Shown here: piece by piece, positions 44,944-55,067 of the stretch
Layout of the letters: every line of letters begins with the position of its first letter
How positions within the stretch are numbered: the first letter of the stretch is position 1
From: Tsukamurella paurometabola DSM 20162
GTDB taxonomy: Bacteria; Actinomycetota; Actinomycetes; Mycobacteriales; Mycobacteriaceae
Assembly (NCBI RefSeq): GCF_000092225.1
Contig: NC_014158.1
Location: 868,001-932,000, forward strand
Length of the DNA: 64,000 nt
Reading direction: 5' to 3'
The notes under the pieces: model-generated
Seen by the model: the letters and a program-made list of their open reading frames with translations, nothing else
What the model was told of the DNA's origin: nothing
The model's database searches: none
Position numbers and translations under genes: made by a program

Positions 44944-45780
44944 ATGAACTGTGGCGACGAGATCCGGCAATGGCGGCAACGACGCCGGATGACGCAGCTC
45001 GATCTCGCCGTGGCGGTGGGTGTCTCGACCCGGCACCTCAGTTTCGTCGAGACCGGACGATCGCGCCCCAGTCGGCGGTTGATCCTGGAAATCGGTGAGG
45101 GTCTGGATATTCCGCTCGTCGCGCGCAACGAACTGCTGCTCGCCGCGGGCTTCGCTCCCCGGTTCACCGCGCACCGGCTCGATGATGAGCCGATGCGGCC
45201 CGTCCGCGCCGCTCTCGATACAGTGCTAGCCGCACACGATCCTAATCCCGCGCTGGTGCTCGGCGACGGATTCGACCTGGTCGCCGCCAATGCCGGCGCA
45301 GCCGTCCTGGTCGACGGGGTTGACGACGCGCTGCTGACGCCACCGATCAACGTGATGCGACTGTGCCTGCATCCCGGCGGCCTCGCGCCGCGTCTGATCA
45401 ACCGCGTCGAGGTGGCCGAATCGATCCTGGCCCGGGTGCGGCGCTCATACGACCGCACCGCCGACCCGCGGCTCGGCGCGCTGTACGACGAATTGCGGGA
45501 GTACGCACCGGAACAGCCGGACGCCGAATCCGGCTCCGCCCCGGAGATCTTCGTGCCATTCCGGCTCACGTTGCGCGGTGGCGGACAGGTTCGCCTTGTC
45601 TCCACCCTCACCACCTTCGGCAGTCCGCGCGACGCCGTTCTGGAGAGTCTCGTCCTCGAGGCCTTCTATCCGGGAGATGAGGCGACGCGTACCGCTCTGG
45701 CCGCGGCGGCTGAGGATTCCGCCGACCGGGCCGTCCGGCTGGTGCGCAGGCTGCCGCACCTCGCGCGGTATCTGACCTGA
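44944..45780 (+). CDS. XRE-family regulator with MmyB-like ligand domain
   Basis: 278 residues. The N-terminal HTH (about 5-60) reads IRQWRQRRRMTQLDLAVAV then STRHLSFVETGRSRPS. The rest is the MmyB-like domain, with DPNPALVLGDGFDLVAANAG and the C-terminal LVSTLTTFGSPRDAVLESL, which in MmyB binds a fatty acid. In actinobacteria these regulators commonly sit divergent from a small enzyme or membrane gene, as here. The ATG at 44944 begins MNCGDEIRQ at the family's usual position. Confidence 0.88.
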   Translation: MNCGDEIRQWRQRRRMTQLDLAVAVGVSTRHLSFVETGRSRPSRRLILEIGEGLDIPLVARNELLLAAGFAPRFTAHRLDDEPMRPVRAALDTVLAAHDPNPALVLGDGFDLVAANAGAAVLVDGVDDALLTPPINVMRLCLHPGGLAPRLINRVEVAESILARVRRSYDRTADPRLGALYDELREYAPEQPDAESGSAPEIFVPFRLTLRGGGQVRLVSTLTTFGSPRDAVLESLVLEAFYPGDEATRTALAAAAEDSADRAVRLVRRLPHLARYLT

Positions 45781-45847
45781 GCGAGTTGGCAGACACGCGG
45801 CCCGCCGTTCACGGGGATTTCAGTTACCGTGACTACCTTTTGCAGGT

Positions 45848-46909
45848 ATGAACCACGAGCTGAGTCGGCGTTCCCTCCTCCGCTTCGCCGCCGGAACGAC
45901 CGCTGCGGTCGGTATGGCCGGATTCGCCGGCACGGCCGCGGCGGCGCCCACCGGGCTGCGGGTGCTCACGATCAACACCTGGATGAACGGCACCAAGGTG
46001 CCGGACGGGCTGAACCGGGTCGCAGCGGTGATCCGTCAGGTCGACGCCGATATCGTGCTGCTGTCCGAGGCCAAGACGGCGACCGCCGATCTGGTGCCGC
46101 TGCTCGCCGCGGCCGGCGCTACCTATCATCGCGCCACGTCGAGCGATCCCGGCGTCCTGTCCAAGTTCCCGATCGCTTCCGCCGGCACCCTGCCGGGGAT
46201 GGCGAAGGCGGTGATTCCGCTGGGGGACAAGACCCTGGTCGCCTACGCGGCGCATCTCGAATACCGCTGGTACGCAACATATCTGCCGCGCGGATACGGT
46301 GCCGGCGTGCCCTCCGGAGAGTTCTCCGAGTTCGGCTGGAACAAGATTCCCGGCGGTCCGGTGACCGATGTCGCCGCCGTGCAGCGGTGCAACGACGCCT
46401 CGGGACGGCCGGGCGTGATCGACCGCTTCCTCGCCGATGCGGAAGCCGAACGCGCCCGCGGCCGTATGGTGCTGTTGGGCGGAGACTTCAACGAACCCTC
46501 GGCCCTCGACTGGACCACAGGAACGAAGGACCTCTACGACCACAACGGGACCGTCGTACCGTGGGGGTCCACCGCGAAGCTGGCCGCCGCCGGCTATGTC
46601 GATGCCTACCGCAGCACCTTCCCGGACCCCGCCACCCACCCCGGATTCACGTGGCCGGCGAGCAATGCCGACGCGCCGGTCAGTTCCCTGACCTGGGCGC
46701 CCGATGCCGATGAGCGCGACCGCATCGACTACCTGTTCAGCTCGCCGGGGTCCGGCCTGCGGGTCACCGGCGCAGGCATCGTCGGCCCGCGCGCGTCGAT
46801 CGTGCGAAGCAAGCGGGTGGACGAGCCGGAGGCCGGGGAGTTCACCGCCAACCCCACCCCGTGGCCCACCGATCACAAGGCAGTGCTGGCCACCTACGCC
46901 GTGGGCTGA
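45848..46909 (+). CDS. Tat-exported endonuclease/exonuclease/phosphatase-family protein
   Basis: 353 residues. The twin-arginine signal SRRSLLRFAAG and an Ala-rich h-region lead to a cleavage site near residue 35. The EEP fold follows: LRVLTINTW, the metal Glu in LLSEAK, GGDFNEPS with the catalytic Asp and Asn, and a final PTDHKAVLATYAV. Such proteins are secreted phosphodiesterases or nucleases; substrates range from DNA to sphingomyelin and phosphoinositides. ATG at 45848. A GC hairpin follows, against which IS-B is inserted. Confidence 0.87.
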   Translation: MNHELSRRSLLRFAAGTTAAVGMAGFAGTAAAAPTGLRVLTINTWMNGTKVPDGLNRVAAVIRQVDADIVLLSEAKTATADLVPLLAAAGATYHRATSSDPGVLSKFPIASAGTLPGMAKAVIPLGDKTLVAYAAHLEYRWYATYLPRGYGAGVPSGEFSEFGWNKIPGGPVTDVAAVQRCNDASGRPGVIDRFLADAEAERARGRMVLLGGDFNEPSALDWTTGTKDLYDHNGTVVPWGSTAKLAAAGYVDAYRSTFPDPATHPGFTWPASNADAPVSSLTWAPDADERDRIDYLFSSPGSGLRVTGAGIVGPRASIVRSKRVDEPEAGEFTANPTPWPTDHKAVLATYAVG

Positions 46910-46944
46910 TCGCGACACCGGACCCGGTATCCGAGTCCTCCTAA

Positions 46945-46961
46945 CCGGCCCCGCGGGCCGG
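46945..46961 (+). terminator. GC hairpin after the phosphodiesterase gene
   Basis: CCGGCCC and GGGCCGG pair around CGC, 35 bp after the stop codon. No T run now follows, because IS-B begins at its edge. Confidence 0.6.
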
Positions 46962-46977
46962 ATTCTCAATGATCCTG

Positions 46978-48192
46978 TCAAGCGGCGGCCGCGGTGATTT
47001 GCGGGGCGGCTGGCTGCCAGGTTCGGTTGTCGCGGATGAGGGCGTAGAGCACGTTGACGCGGCGGCGTGCCAGGCAAATAGTCGCGGGGACGTGCTTCTT
47101 TCCCTGAGCGCGTTTTCGCTGGTAGTAGTCTTTGGCGGCGGGATCCCAGCGAGCAGCGCTCACCGCTGACAGATACATCACTCTGCGCAGTCCGCGGTGG
47201 TAGCGCTGGGGCGTGCATAAGCGTCCGGTCCGTTTGCCAGAGTCTTTCGTGACGGGTGCGAGGCCGGCCCACGACGCGAGATGATCTGCGGAGAGAATCC
47301 GTGAGGTATCGCCGACGGCGGCTAGAAATTCGGCGCCGAGGCGAAATCCCATGCCGGGCAGGCTCACAATCGCTTCGGCGAGCGGATGGCGGCGAAACCG
47401 TTCCTCGATGGCGGCGTCGGCCGCCTTGATCCGCTTATCGAGGTCGATCACCCCCTGTGCAAGCTCGGCTACCAGATCTGCGGCGATGGCCTCGCCGGGC
47501 AGGGTAATCGACTGCGCCTTAGCCGCGGTGACGGCGGCTTCGGCGATTGGACCTGCGTTCCGCACCCCTGCATCGGCTAGGACTCGGGTGATCCGTGTGA
47601 TCCCCGATCGGCGGATTGCCTGGGGCCGCTGGTAGCGGGCCAAAAGCGCGATCCACCCGCGATCGGTGGAAGGCTGTGCAGCCCGCTCCAGCGCAGGACT
47701 GATGGCGACCAGCTGCTGCCGCAGCCGATTGATCGTGCGGGTGCGGTCGGCCACCAGATCCTCACGGTGAGCGGTGAGCATCGATAGCTCGGTGACCAGG
47801 TCATCGTTGGGGCGCAGCAGCGGAAGATCATCGCCCCGCATGCGCCCCTGGTCTGCGATAACCCTCGCATCTTTGGCGTCGCTCTTTGCCTCGCCGCCTC
47901 GGTAGATCGCCGAGGCCTGCCAGACGGCGCGACCAGTCAGATACCGCACGGAATGCCCGGCTGCGGCGAGCATCGTCAGCAGGAGGGTCGCGTAAGTGGT
48001 GGTCAGGTCCACCGTCCACGACACGGTGCCATCGCGAGATTCAACTTCGGTGATCGCCGCAGCGATCGAGACCTCATCGTTGGCAACCTTACGAGAGGAG
48101 ATCACCTTTCCGGCGTCGTCGCAGACAGCCATCCAGTGGAACTCCTTGCCAACATCTACCCCTACCCACCAACGACTTTCGCTCTTCACCAT
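46978..48192 (-). CDS. IS110-family transposase (IS-B)
   Basis: 404 residues, the same length as the IS-A transposase but clearly divergent in sequence. The N-terminal domain has VGVDVGKEFHW and KSDAKDARVIAD; the C-terminal domain has VSLPGMGFRLGAEFL and WAGLAPVTKDSGKRTG. AGGAG five bases upstream fixes the ATG at 48192; the longer upstream reading is in the non-coding left end. It appears full length, so the element may be active. In this family the enzyme is expected to act with an RNA transcribed from the non-coding region just upstream. Confidence 0.93.
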   Translation of the reverse strand: MVKSESRWWVGVDVGKEFHWMAVCDDAGKVISSRKVANDEVSIAAAITEVESRDGTVSWTVDLTTTYATLLLTMLAAAGHSVRYLTGRAVWQASAIYRGGEAKSDAKDARVIADQGRMRGDDLPLLRPNDDLVTELSMLTAHREDLVADRTRTINRLRQQLVAISPALERAAQPSTDRGWIALLARYQRPQAIRRSGITRITRVLADAGVRNAGPIAEAAVTAAKAQSITLPGEAIAADLVAELAQGVIDLDKRIKAADAAIEERFRRHPLAEAIVSLPGMGFRLGAEFLAAVGDTSRILSADHLASWAGLAPVTKDSGKRTGRLCTPQRYHRGLRRVMYLSAVSAARWDPAAKDYYQRKRAQGKKHVPATICLARRRVNVLYALIRDNRTWQPAAPQITAAAA

Positions 48193-48437
48193 CTGCGCTC
48201 CTGTTCGCTTGTTAGCCCTGTGAGGTGGACCCGATGGGCATCCTCGCCAGCAGGTCCTTAAACAAGCGATCGATTTCGCAGATCTCAATCAGCGGCCCGA
48301 GGACACCCAGACAGATCGGGTAGCCAATCCGGCCCAGCCGCACCGTAAGGCCGGCAACACCCTAACTAGCCTCGCCCGATCTGCCCGGGCTTGCAGCCGA
48401 ACGTAATCCATCGCGCTCGCCTGCACCTATGAACTTA
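48193..48437 (-). ncRNA. Candidate bridge-RNA region of IS-B (non-coding left end)
   Basis: This is the non-coding DNA between the left end and the transposase. It shares with IS-A the block CCGCT, one base, ATTGAGATC (48282-48295 on the reverse strand), followed by GCGAAATCGATCGCTTG. The rest differs between the two elements, as expected if the guide loops differ. RNA boundaries and fold were not computed. Confidence 0.5.
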
Positions 48438-48462
48438 AGGACACCCTGCGTACTGTGTCGCC

Positions 48463-49827
48463 ATGCAGTCCTGGGCAGCGATCACCGCCGACCTGCAACG
48501 GAACTGGCCGATCTACGCGTCGATGCCGATCATCGCCGCGCTCATCGGTTGGGGAACCAAGATCGTCGCCATTCGGATGATGTTCCGCCCGCAACAGTTC
48601 AAGGGCATCGGCCGGTTCGGCTGGCAGGGCATCATCCCCAAGCGCGCGCCGCAGATGGTCGAGGTGCTGTGCGACACCCTCACCGACCGGCTCGTCTCCG
48701 CCTCCGAGATCCTGGACAAGGTCGAGCCCGACGAGCTGGGCGACCGGATGGAGCGCGCGCTGCGCCGCGAGGTGGCCCGGATCGTGCCCGTGGTGGCCGC
48801 CGAGTACCAGCCCGCGCTGTGGAACCTGCTGCCCGGCACCGGCCGTGACCTCGTGGTGCAGCGCGCCCAGGTGATCGCCCGGTCGCTGGTGCCCCAGCTG
48901 GTGGCCGCGATCCGGGACAATCTCGACGAGGTCTTCGATCTCAAGGAGATGGTCACCCGCGAGGTGCTCGCCGATCCCGATCTGCTGGAGCGGATGTTCC
49001 TCGACGTGGGGCGCCGGGAGTTCGCCTTCATCCGGCGCAGCGGCCTGGTCTTCGGCTTCGCCATCGGCATCCTGCAGGCCGCGGCCTGGGCGGTCTTCCG
49101 CAATCCCTGGGTGATGCCGCTGTTCGGCCTGTTCACCGGCTGGTTCACCGATTGGGCCGCGCTGCGCCTGATCTTCAACCCGAAGGAGCCCAAGCGCTAC
49201 CTCGGGTTCATTCGGTGGCAGGGGCTCTTCCTCAAGCATCGGGTCTCCGTCTCCGAGGAGTACGGCAGCCTGATCGCGGCCCGCGTGCTCACCTCCGATC
49301 GCCTGGTCCGGTCGTTGTTCACCGGTCCGCATCGCGACCAGCTGGTCACCGTGGTCTCCGAGGTACTCCGGGAAGCGATCGAGGACGAGTTGCCGAGTAT
49401 CGAGAAGGCACTGCGGCGCAGTACCGGCCTCGACGGAGTGGGTGTCGGCCCGGTCGCGGTCGGCGCCCTGGTCGGCGTGGTCGCCGACGCTGTCGGTGCG
49501 GTGGGCGGGGTGGTCGGTGGCCCGGTCGGCAAGGTGGCGGGTGGACTCGACATGACACAGATCGGTCCCATGTCGCGGGCAGGAGCCGACGACTTCGTGG
49601 CGGCTCTGCCCGATATCCTGGGCGAAGCCACCGATTACCTCGACGCGAGGCTCGATATTCGCGCCACGATGATCGAGAAGATGGCGGCGATGACACCGGA
49701 GGAGTTCGAGGGCGTTCTACGCCCGGCGTTCCAGGCCGACGAGAAGACCCTGATCATGGTGGGTGCGATCCTCGGATTCCTCGTCGGCGAGCTCCAGGTA
49801 TTGATGGTGGAGAACCTCACGCACTGA
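48463..49827 (+). CDS. DUF445 family membrane protein
   Basis: 454 residues. An N-terminal helix (PIIAALIGWGTKIVAIRMMF) and a repeat of the same type near 225 (PLFGLFTGWFTDWAALRLIFNP) are the paired DUF445 signatures. Each is followed by a soluble helical stretch, and a C-terminal hydrophobic segment (AILGFLVGELQVLM) may anchor the end. The function of the family is unknown. IS-B lies 26 bp upstream, so the native promoter is probably separated from the gene; expression may depend on IS-borne signals. Confidence 0.8.
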   Translation: MQSWAAITADLQRNWPIYASMPIIAALIGWGTKIVAIRMMFRPQQFKGIGRFGWQGIIPKRAPQMVEVLCDTLTDRLVSASEILDKVEPDELGDRMERALRREVARIVPVVAAEYQPALWNLLPGTGRDLVVQRAQVIARSLVPQLVAAIRDNLDEVFDLKEMVTREVLADPDLLERMFLDVGRREFAFIRRSGLVFGFAIGILQAAAWAVFRNPWVMPLFGLFTGWFTDWAALRLIFNPKEPKRYLGFIRWQGLFLKHRVSVSEEYGSLIAARVLTSDRLVRSLFTGPHRDQLVTVVSEVLREAIEDELPSIEKALRRSTGLDGVGVGPVAVGALVGVVADAVGAVGGVVGGPVGKVAGGLDMTQIGPMSRAGADDFVAALPDILGEATDYLDARLDIRATMIEKMAAMTPEEFEGVLRPAFQADEKTLIMVGAILGFLVGELQVLMVENLTH

Positions 49828-49853
49828 CCTCTCGCAGCCCAGCCCTTGAAGCG

Positions 49854-49880
49854 CTAGCACTCCCATGGGTAGAGTGCTAA
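49854..49880 (+). promoter_or_regulatory. CIRCE (HrcA operator) overlapping groES promoter
   Basis: CTAGCACTC and GAGTGCTAA are separated by nine bases, one mismatch from the CIRCE consensus. A likely -35 (TTGAAG, 49846-49851) precedes it and a -10 (TAGAGT, 49870-49875) lies within it, so HrcA binding would block transcription; heat relieves this. It lies 114 bp before the groES start. Confidence 0.9.
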
Positions 49881-49994
49881 GTGGTTCGTGTGCCGGGGTG
49901 ACTCGGTACACAAGGTGACGCCGGCACCCGCGACGACGGCTGTGACTTTCGGGCCAGACAACATGACACCGATATCCACACATGGAGGCGAACT

Positions 49995-50294
49995 GTGGCA
50001 AGCGTGAACATCAAGCCGCTTGACGACAAGATCCTGGTCAAGGCGACCGAGGCCGAGACCACCACTGCTTCGGGCCTGGTTATTCCGGACACCGCCAAGG
50101 AGAAGCCGCAGACCGGCACCGTCGTCGCTGTGGGCGAGGGCCGTGTGACGGAGGCGGGCAACCGCGTCCCGACCGGCATCAACGAGGGCGACACCGTGCT
50201 GTTCAGCAAGTACGGCGGCACCGAGTTCAACTACAACGGCGAGGAGTACCTGGTGCTCAGCTCGCGCGACGTGCTCGCCGTCATCGGCAAGTAA
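49995..50294 (+). CDS. groES: Co-chaperonin GroES
   Basis: 99 residues, full length. [10 protein letters not shown] at the N-terminus, the mobile loop [17 protein letters not shown] that docks on GroEL, and [16 protein letters not shown] are typical. It caps the chaperonin ring during ATP-driven folding. GGAGG six bases before the GTG fixes the start. Under CIRCE/HrcA control. A strong hairpin separates it from groEL1. Confidence 0.98.
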   Translation: MASVNIKPLDDKILVKATEAETTTASGLVIPDTAKEKPQTGTVVAVGEGRVTEAGNRVPTGINEGDTVLFSKYGGTEFNYNGEEYLVLSSRDVLAVIGK

Positions 50295-50313
50295 GTCCCA
50301 AGCCGTGCGACAT

Positions 50314-50345
50314 CCGGACCGCCCCGCCCCGGCGGGGCGGTCCGG
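50314..50345 (+). terminator. Strong hairpin between groES and groEL1
   Basis: CCGGACCGCCCCGCC and GGCGGGGCGGTCCGG form a perfect 15-bp stem with a minimal loop, followed by GTTT. It could end or attenuate the groES transcript, or protect a processed end. Confidence 0.6.
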
Positions 50346-50363
50346 CCGTTTCTAGAAGCCTAG

Positions 50364-51989
<1,626 letters not shown>

Positions 51990-52006
51990 TCCTACCGCGC
52001 ACCCGA

Positions 52007-52041
52007 ACGACGCCCCCGGCCGTAGCGGCCGGGGGCGTCGT
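52007..52041 (+). terminator. Terminator hairpin after groEL1
   Basis: ACGACGCCCCCGGCCG and CGGCCGGGGGCGTCGT pair perfectly around TAG, about 20 bp after the groEL1 stop, a 16-bp stem. Confidence 0.8.
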
Positions 52042-52091
52042 CGTTCGCTGAGCGCCCTGCGGATGTCGGAGCGCGGGGCTACGGTCGGGAC

Positions 52092-52946
52092 ATGCGCTAC
52101 GGAATCGTGGTGACCGACCGGGACCCGCGCCGGTTCGCGGAGTCGGCCCGCGCCGCGGAAGATGCGGGGTGGGACGCGATCTTCTCGTGGGAGTCCGTCT
52201 CGGGCCTCGACGCGTGGATCGCGTTGACCGCAGCGGCTACCGCTACCGAGCGGATCCGCTTGGGCACCATGTTGACTCCGCTTCCGCGGTGGCGGCCCTG
52301 GGACCTCGCGCGGGTCACCACGAGCCTCGATCTGCTTTCCGGCGGCCGGGTGATCCTGCCGGTGGGGCTCGGCGCCGTGATCGAGCAGTGGACGGCCTTC
52401 GAGGCCGACCAGGGGCGTCGCATGCGGGCCGAACTGATGGACGAGAACCTCGATGTGCTGTTCGGTCTGTGGTCGGGTGAGCGCTTCTCGTACACCGGTG
52501 AGCACCACACGGTGACCGCCCTCGACCCCGGTCCGTTCGCCGCGCCCGCCACCGTGCAGCGTCCCCGCATCCCGGTCTGGTGCGTCGGCCTTGCCGGAGC
52601 GCGCGCATCGATGGCGCGGGCCGCCCGCTGCGACGGATTGCTGCCGAACTTTCGGCCGCCGCCCGGGGTGGCCGCCGAGGCTTACGAGGGCACCGTCGGC
52701 GATTATGCGGCGATCGCACGGGAGGTGTTGGGGCTACGGGCCGAGGCCGGGCGCACCGGTCCCTACGACCTCGTGGGCGAAGCGGGGTATCCACTCGAGC
52801 AGTGGGATCGCGCCGCCGAGCGCGCTGCGGCGCTCGAGGCCGTCGGTTATACCTGGTTCATCGACTCCTACTGGGAGGATCTCGGTGGCCCGGGGGAGAC
52901 GAAGCGGGCCCGTGCGCGCATCGCGCAAGGCCCGCCAGTCGGGTAG
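52092..52946 (+). CDS. LLM-class F420/FMN-dependent oxidoreductase
   Basis: 284 residues with a luciferase-like TIM barrel: AEDAGWDAIFSWES near the N-terminus, TERIRLGTMLTPLPRWRPWDLAR, SGGRVILPVGLG and RPRIPVWCVG. In actinobacteria most such proteins use coenzyme F420 or FMNH2; the substrate cannot be read. The ATG at 52092 follows GGTCGGGAC. It is convergent with whiB3, 9 bp between stops. Confidence 0.85.
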   Translation: MRYGIVVTDRDPRRFAESARAAEDAGWDAIFSWESVSGLDAWIALTAAATATERIRLGTMLTPLPRWRPWDLARVTTSLDLLSGGRVILPVGLGAVIEQWTAFEADQGRRMRAELMDENLDVLFGLWSGERFSYTGEHHTVTALDPGPFAAPATVQRPRIPVWCVGLAGARASMARAARCDGLLPNFRPPPGVAAEAYEGTVGDYAAIAREVLGLRAEAGRTGPYDLVGEAGYPLEQWDRAAERAAALEAVGYTWFIDSYWEDLGGPGETKRARARIAQGPPVG

Positions 52947-52955
52947 TGGTCGCGC

Positions 52956-53252
52956 TCAGCCGGCGATCGGACGCCGGGCATCGCGCTTCATCAGGGTGGC
53001 CCGCTCGGACTCCGAGAGCCCGCCCCAGATGCCGTAGGGCTCGGCGACCGCGAGCGCGTGGCTGCGGCACTGCACCAGAACGGGGCAGGAGTGGCACAGT
53101 TCCTTGGCACGCCGCTCCCGCTGCGCGCGGGCGCGGCCGCGCTCACCGTCGGGATGGAAGAACACCGAACTGTCCACGCCCCGACACACGCCCCGCATCT
53201 GCCAATCCCAGAAGTCGGCATTGGGCCCCGGTAGCTCATTAGGCTGAGGCAT
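52956..53252 (-). CDS. whiB3: WhiB-family iron-sulfur regulator (WhiB3-like)
   Basis: 98 residues. Cys23, Cys53, Cys56 and Cys62 in the pattern C-x29-C-x2-C-x5-C bind a [4Fe-4S] cluster, and GIWGGLSESER is the WhiB turn that contacts sigma-A; a basic tail follows. WhiB3 in mycobacteria senses redox and NO and controls lipid metabolism. The number is assigned from its place between groEL1 and sigD, as I recall for M. tuberculosis. The ATG at 53252 is the first in frame with the family N-terminus. Confidence 0.9.
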   Translation of the reverse strand: MPQPNELPGPNADFWDWQMRGVCRGVDSSVFFHPDGERGRARAQRERRAKELCHSCPVLVQCRSHALAVAEPYGIWGGLSESERATLMKRDARRPIAG

Positions 53253-53625
53253 CGCATTCTCCAAACGCTCGGCGTCGTCTTCGCTGGCATGGAAACGTCG
53301 TTGTTCCGCCCGCTCACCGTATGCAGTTAGCGAGAGGAAGGTCAACCTCGTCGGTGCATTTTCGCCCGACCTCGAATCACGCCGAGATTTAACATTGCGT
53401 TCATTCAACGAGGGTCTCAACCGCAACTTTTGCGACAGCACGACGATCCGGGCAATTCGTTGTACTCACTGGTCAACGGTGTAATGTAATTCGCCTTATG
53501 TGTAAGAATTGAGCCCGAATTCGCGACAATGTCGCCGTGTCTGACTTTACAGTCAGGTAACATTCGCGTGAGATTCGGCGACCTCGCCTCCGGAGTGGGT
53601 GCGCAAAAATGGAGAGGTTAAATCT
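53253..53625. promoter_or_regulatory. AT-richer intergenic region between divergent whiB3 and the sigD operon
   Basis: About 370 bp without a convincing gene. It includes two short perfect inverted repeats: GCGAC-AAT-GTCGC at 53523-53535 and CTGACT-TTAC-AGTCAG at 53541-53556. Several AT-rich blocks (for example around 53390-53410 and 53480-53520) could hold promoters for both directions. The long leader ahead of whiB3 fits a heavily regulated gene. Confidence 0.55.
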
Positions 53626-54474
53626 TTGGAAACGGGGTACCCGAGCCGGCGACTGGCGCGTACGCCCGCCGATGCGCTACAAGCCGCCTTCGGCGCCGAT
53701 GCCGGTGATCCCGGCACCGTCGACTCGCCTGCTGCCCTGGCCTGGCTGCGTGCGGTCGACCTCGCCGGTCGCGGCCGCTTCGCCGCGGCCCGCTCGCGGT
53801 GCGCAGCCGTGGTGACCGGCCCGTTCGCCTCCGCCGCCCGATGTCTCGAGGCCTCGATGTTGCGGCAGTCCGGCGGGCACCGTCACGCCTCGGTGAGCGA
53901 CGGTGCCGCGTACGCGCTCGCCGCGCCGCTGGCCCGCGACGAAGGTGCGGCGATCGCGTTCCGCGTCGATGCATTGGTGGGATTGGCGGCGGATGCCCTG
54001 GGCGTCGGACGATTCCGGCTCGCCGCCACCGTGTTGCACCGGGCCGACGCGGAGTTGTCCGCGGGTGCGCCCGCAGTCGCGTATCCGTGGTGGACCGTGC
54101 CGCGGGCCTCGTTGCGCCGGGATTGGGTCGCGGCGGAGCTCGCCGTGTACTCCGGAGACGCCGACGGGTCGGCCCGCGCCCTGCCGGCTCTGCTCGCCGC
54201 CGACCCCGGGGCCGCACGGCCTCGTCACCATGCGAAGACCCGCCTCATCGCGGCATCTGCAGCGGCCGCGACGGGGGACCCGGAACGCGCCTTCGACCTC
54301 GCCCGTCACGGCCACGCGATCGCGACCGAGGGCGGGTTCGATCCTCTACAGTGGGCCGGTGCGAAACTGATGTCCGTGTTGTCAGGGGAGGGTCCGGGGC
54401 AGCGTTTCGCGCAGGAGGCCGCCGCCGTTGAAGCGAGGTGGATTCGCGATGGTGCGGAAATGGGAAGGCTGTAA
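53626..54474 (+). CDS. Helical-repeat protein upstream of sigD (Rv3415c-like)
   Basis: About 282 residues, Ala/Arg-rich and helical throughout, with TPR-like helix pairs (ALAWLRAVDLAGRGRFAAARSRC, FRLAATVLHRADAELS, ERAFDLARHGHAIA). I see no catalytic motif. It lies directly before sigD, 20 bp apart and in the same direction, as I recall for Rv3415c in M. tuberculosis. The start is ambiguous: the TTG at 53626 follows GGAGAGG at ideal spacing, while a GTG at 53599 also has a weaker GGAG. A role in SigD signalling is inference from the operon. Confidence 0.65.
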   Translation: METGYPSRRLARTPADALQAAFGADAGDPGTVDSPAALAWLRAVDLAGRGRFAAARSRCAAVVTGPFASAARCLEASMLRQSGGHRHASVSDGAAYALAAPLARDEGAAIAFRVDALVGLAADALGVGRFRLAATVLHRADAELSAGAPAVAYPWWTVPRASLRRDWVAAELAVYSGDADGSARALPALLAADPGAARPRHHAKTRLIAASAAAATGDPERAFDLARHGHAIATEGGFDPLQWAGAKLMSVLSGEGPGQRFAQEAAAVEARWIRDGAEMGRL

Positions 54475-54494
54475 CGGCAGGATGCAGGCTGGCG

Positions 54495-55067
54495 ATGATT
54501 CTGACAGGTGAGGAGCTCGACCGGGCCGTGCGCGAAGCCGCGCGAGGGGACCGGTCGGCGCTCGCGGACGTCCTCGACTCCATCCGGCCTCTGGTCGTGC
54601 GGTACTGCCGTGCGCGGGTCGGTGGTGGCGAACGTCACTCGCTGTCAGCGGAGGACATCGCGCAGGAGGTGTGTATGGCGGTCATGATGGCACTGCCCCG
54701 GTACGAAGACCAGGGCCGCCCGTTCATGGCGTTCGTCTACGGCATCGCCGCGCACAAGGTCGCGGACGGCTTCCGTGCCGCAACGCGTAACAAATCCGAC
54801 CCCGTGAGCGAGATGCCAGAGAGAGCGTCGCTCGACAGCGGCCCGGAGGTCACCGCCCTCGAATCCGAGGCGAACCGCCGGATGAACCGACTGCTGGGCA
54901 CGCTCCCGGAGAAACAACGCGAGATCCTGATCCTCCGCGTGGTCGTCGGCCTCTCGGCCGAGGAGACCGCGGAGGCAGTGGGCGGTACCGCCGGTGCCGT
55001 CCGTGTAGCCCAGCATCGAGCGTTGGCAAAGCTGAAGAACCAGATCGCGAAAGAAGGTGAGATGTAA
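54495..55067 (+). CDS. sigD: RNA polymerase ECF sigma factor SigD
   Basis: 190 residues. Region 2 (about 25-90) has AEDIAQEVCMAVMMALPRYEDQGRPFMAFVYGIAAHKVADGF split across its core helices; region 4 (about 130-185) has LGTLPEKQREILILRVV and GLSAEETAEAVGGTAGAVRVAQHRALAKL. Position beside whiB3 and a membrane anti-sigma gene identifies SigD, which in M. tuberculosis is linked to stationary phase and lipid genes. ATG at 54495 with AGG upstream. The stop overlaps the next start (TAATG), so sigma and anti-sigma are made together. Confidence 0.93.
   Translation: MILTGEELDRAVREAARGDRSALADVLDSIRPLVVRYCRARVGGGERHSLSAEDIAQEVCMAVMMALPRYEDQGRPFMAFVYGIAAHKVADGFRAATRNKSDPVSEMPERASLDSGPEVTALESEANRRMNRLLGTLPEKQREILILRVVVGLSAEETAEAVGGTAGAVRVAQHRALAKLKNQIAKEGEM

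Larger units (their letters stand above)
46962..48437 (-). mobile_element. IS-B: second IS110-family insertion sequence
   Basis: Same organisation as IS-A: one reverse-strand transposase gene with about 245 bp of non-coding DNA ahead of it and only about 15 bp after it. Its right end (reverse strand, 46983 to 46961) matches IS-A at 18 of 23 positions around TTGACA and TCATTGAGA; in IS-B the TGA of that motif is also the transposase stop codon. TAAGTT at 48432-48437 marks the left end. It is inserted between a terminator hairpin and the DUF445 gene. Exact ends are uncertain by several bases. Confidence 0.82.
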
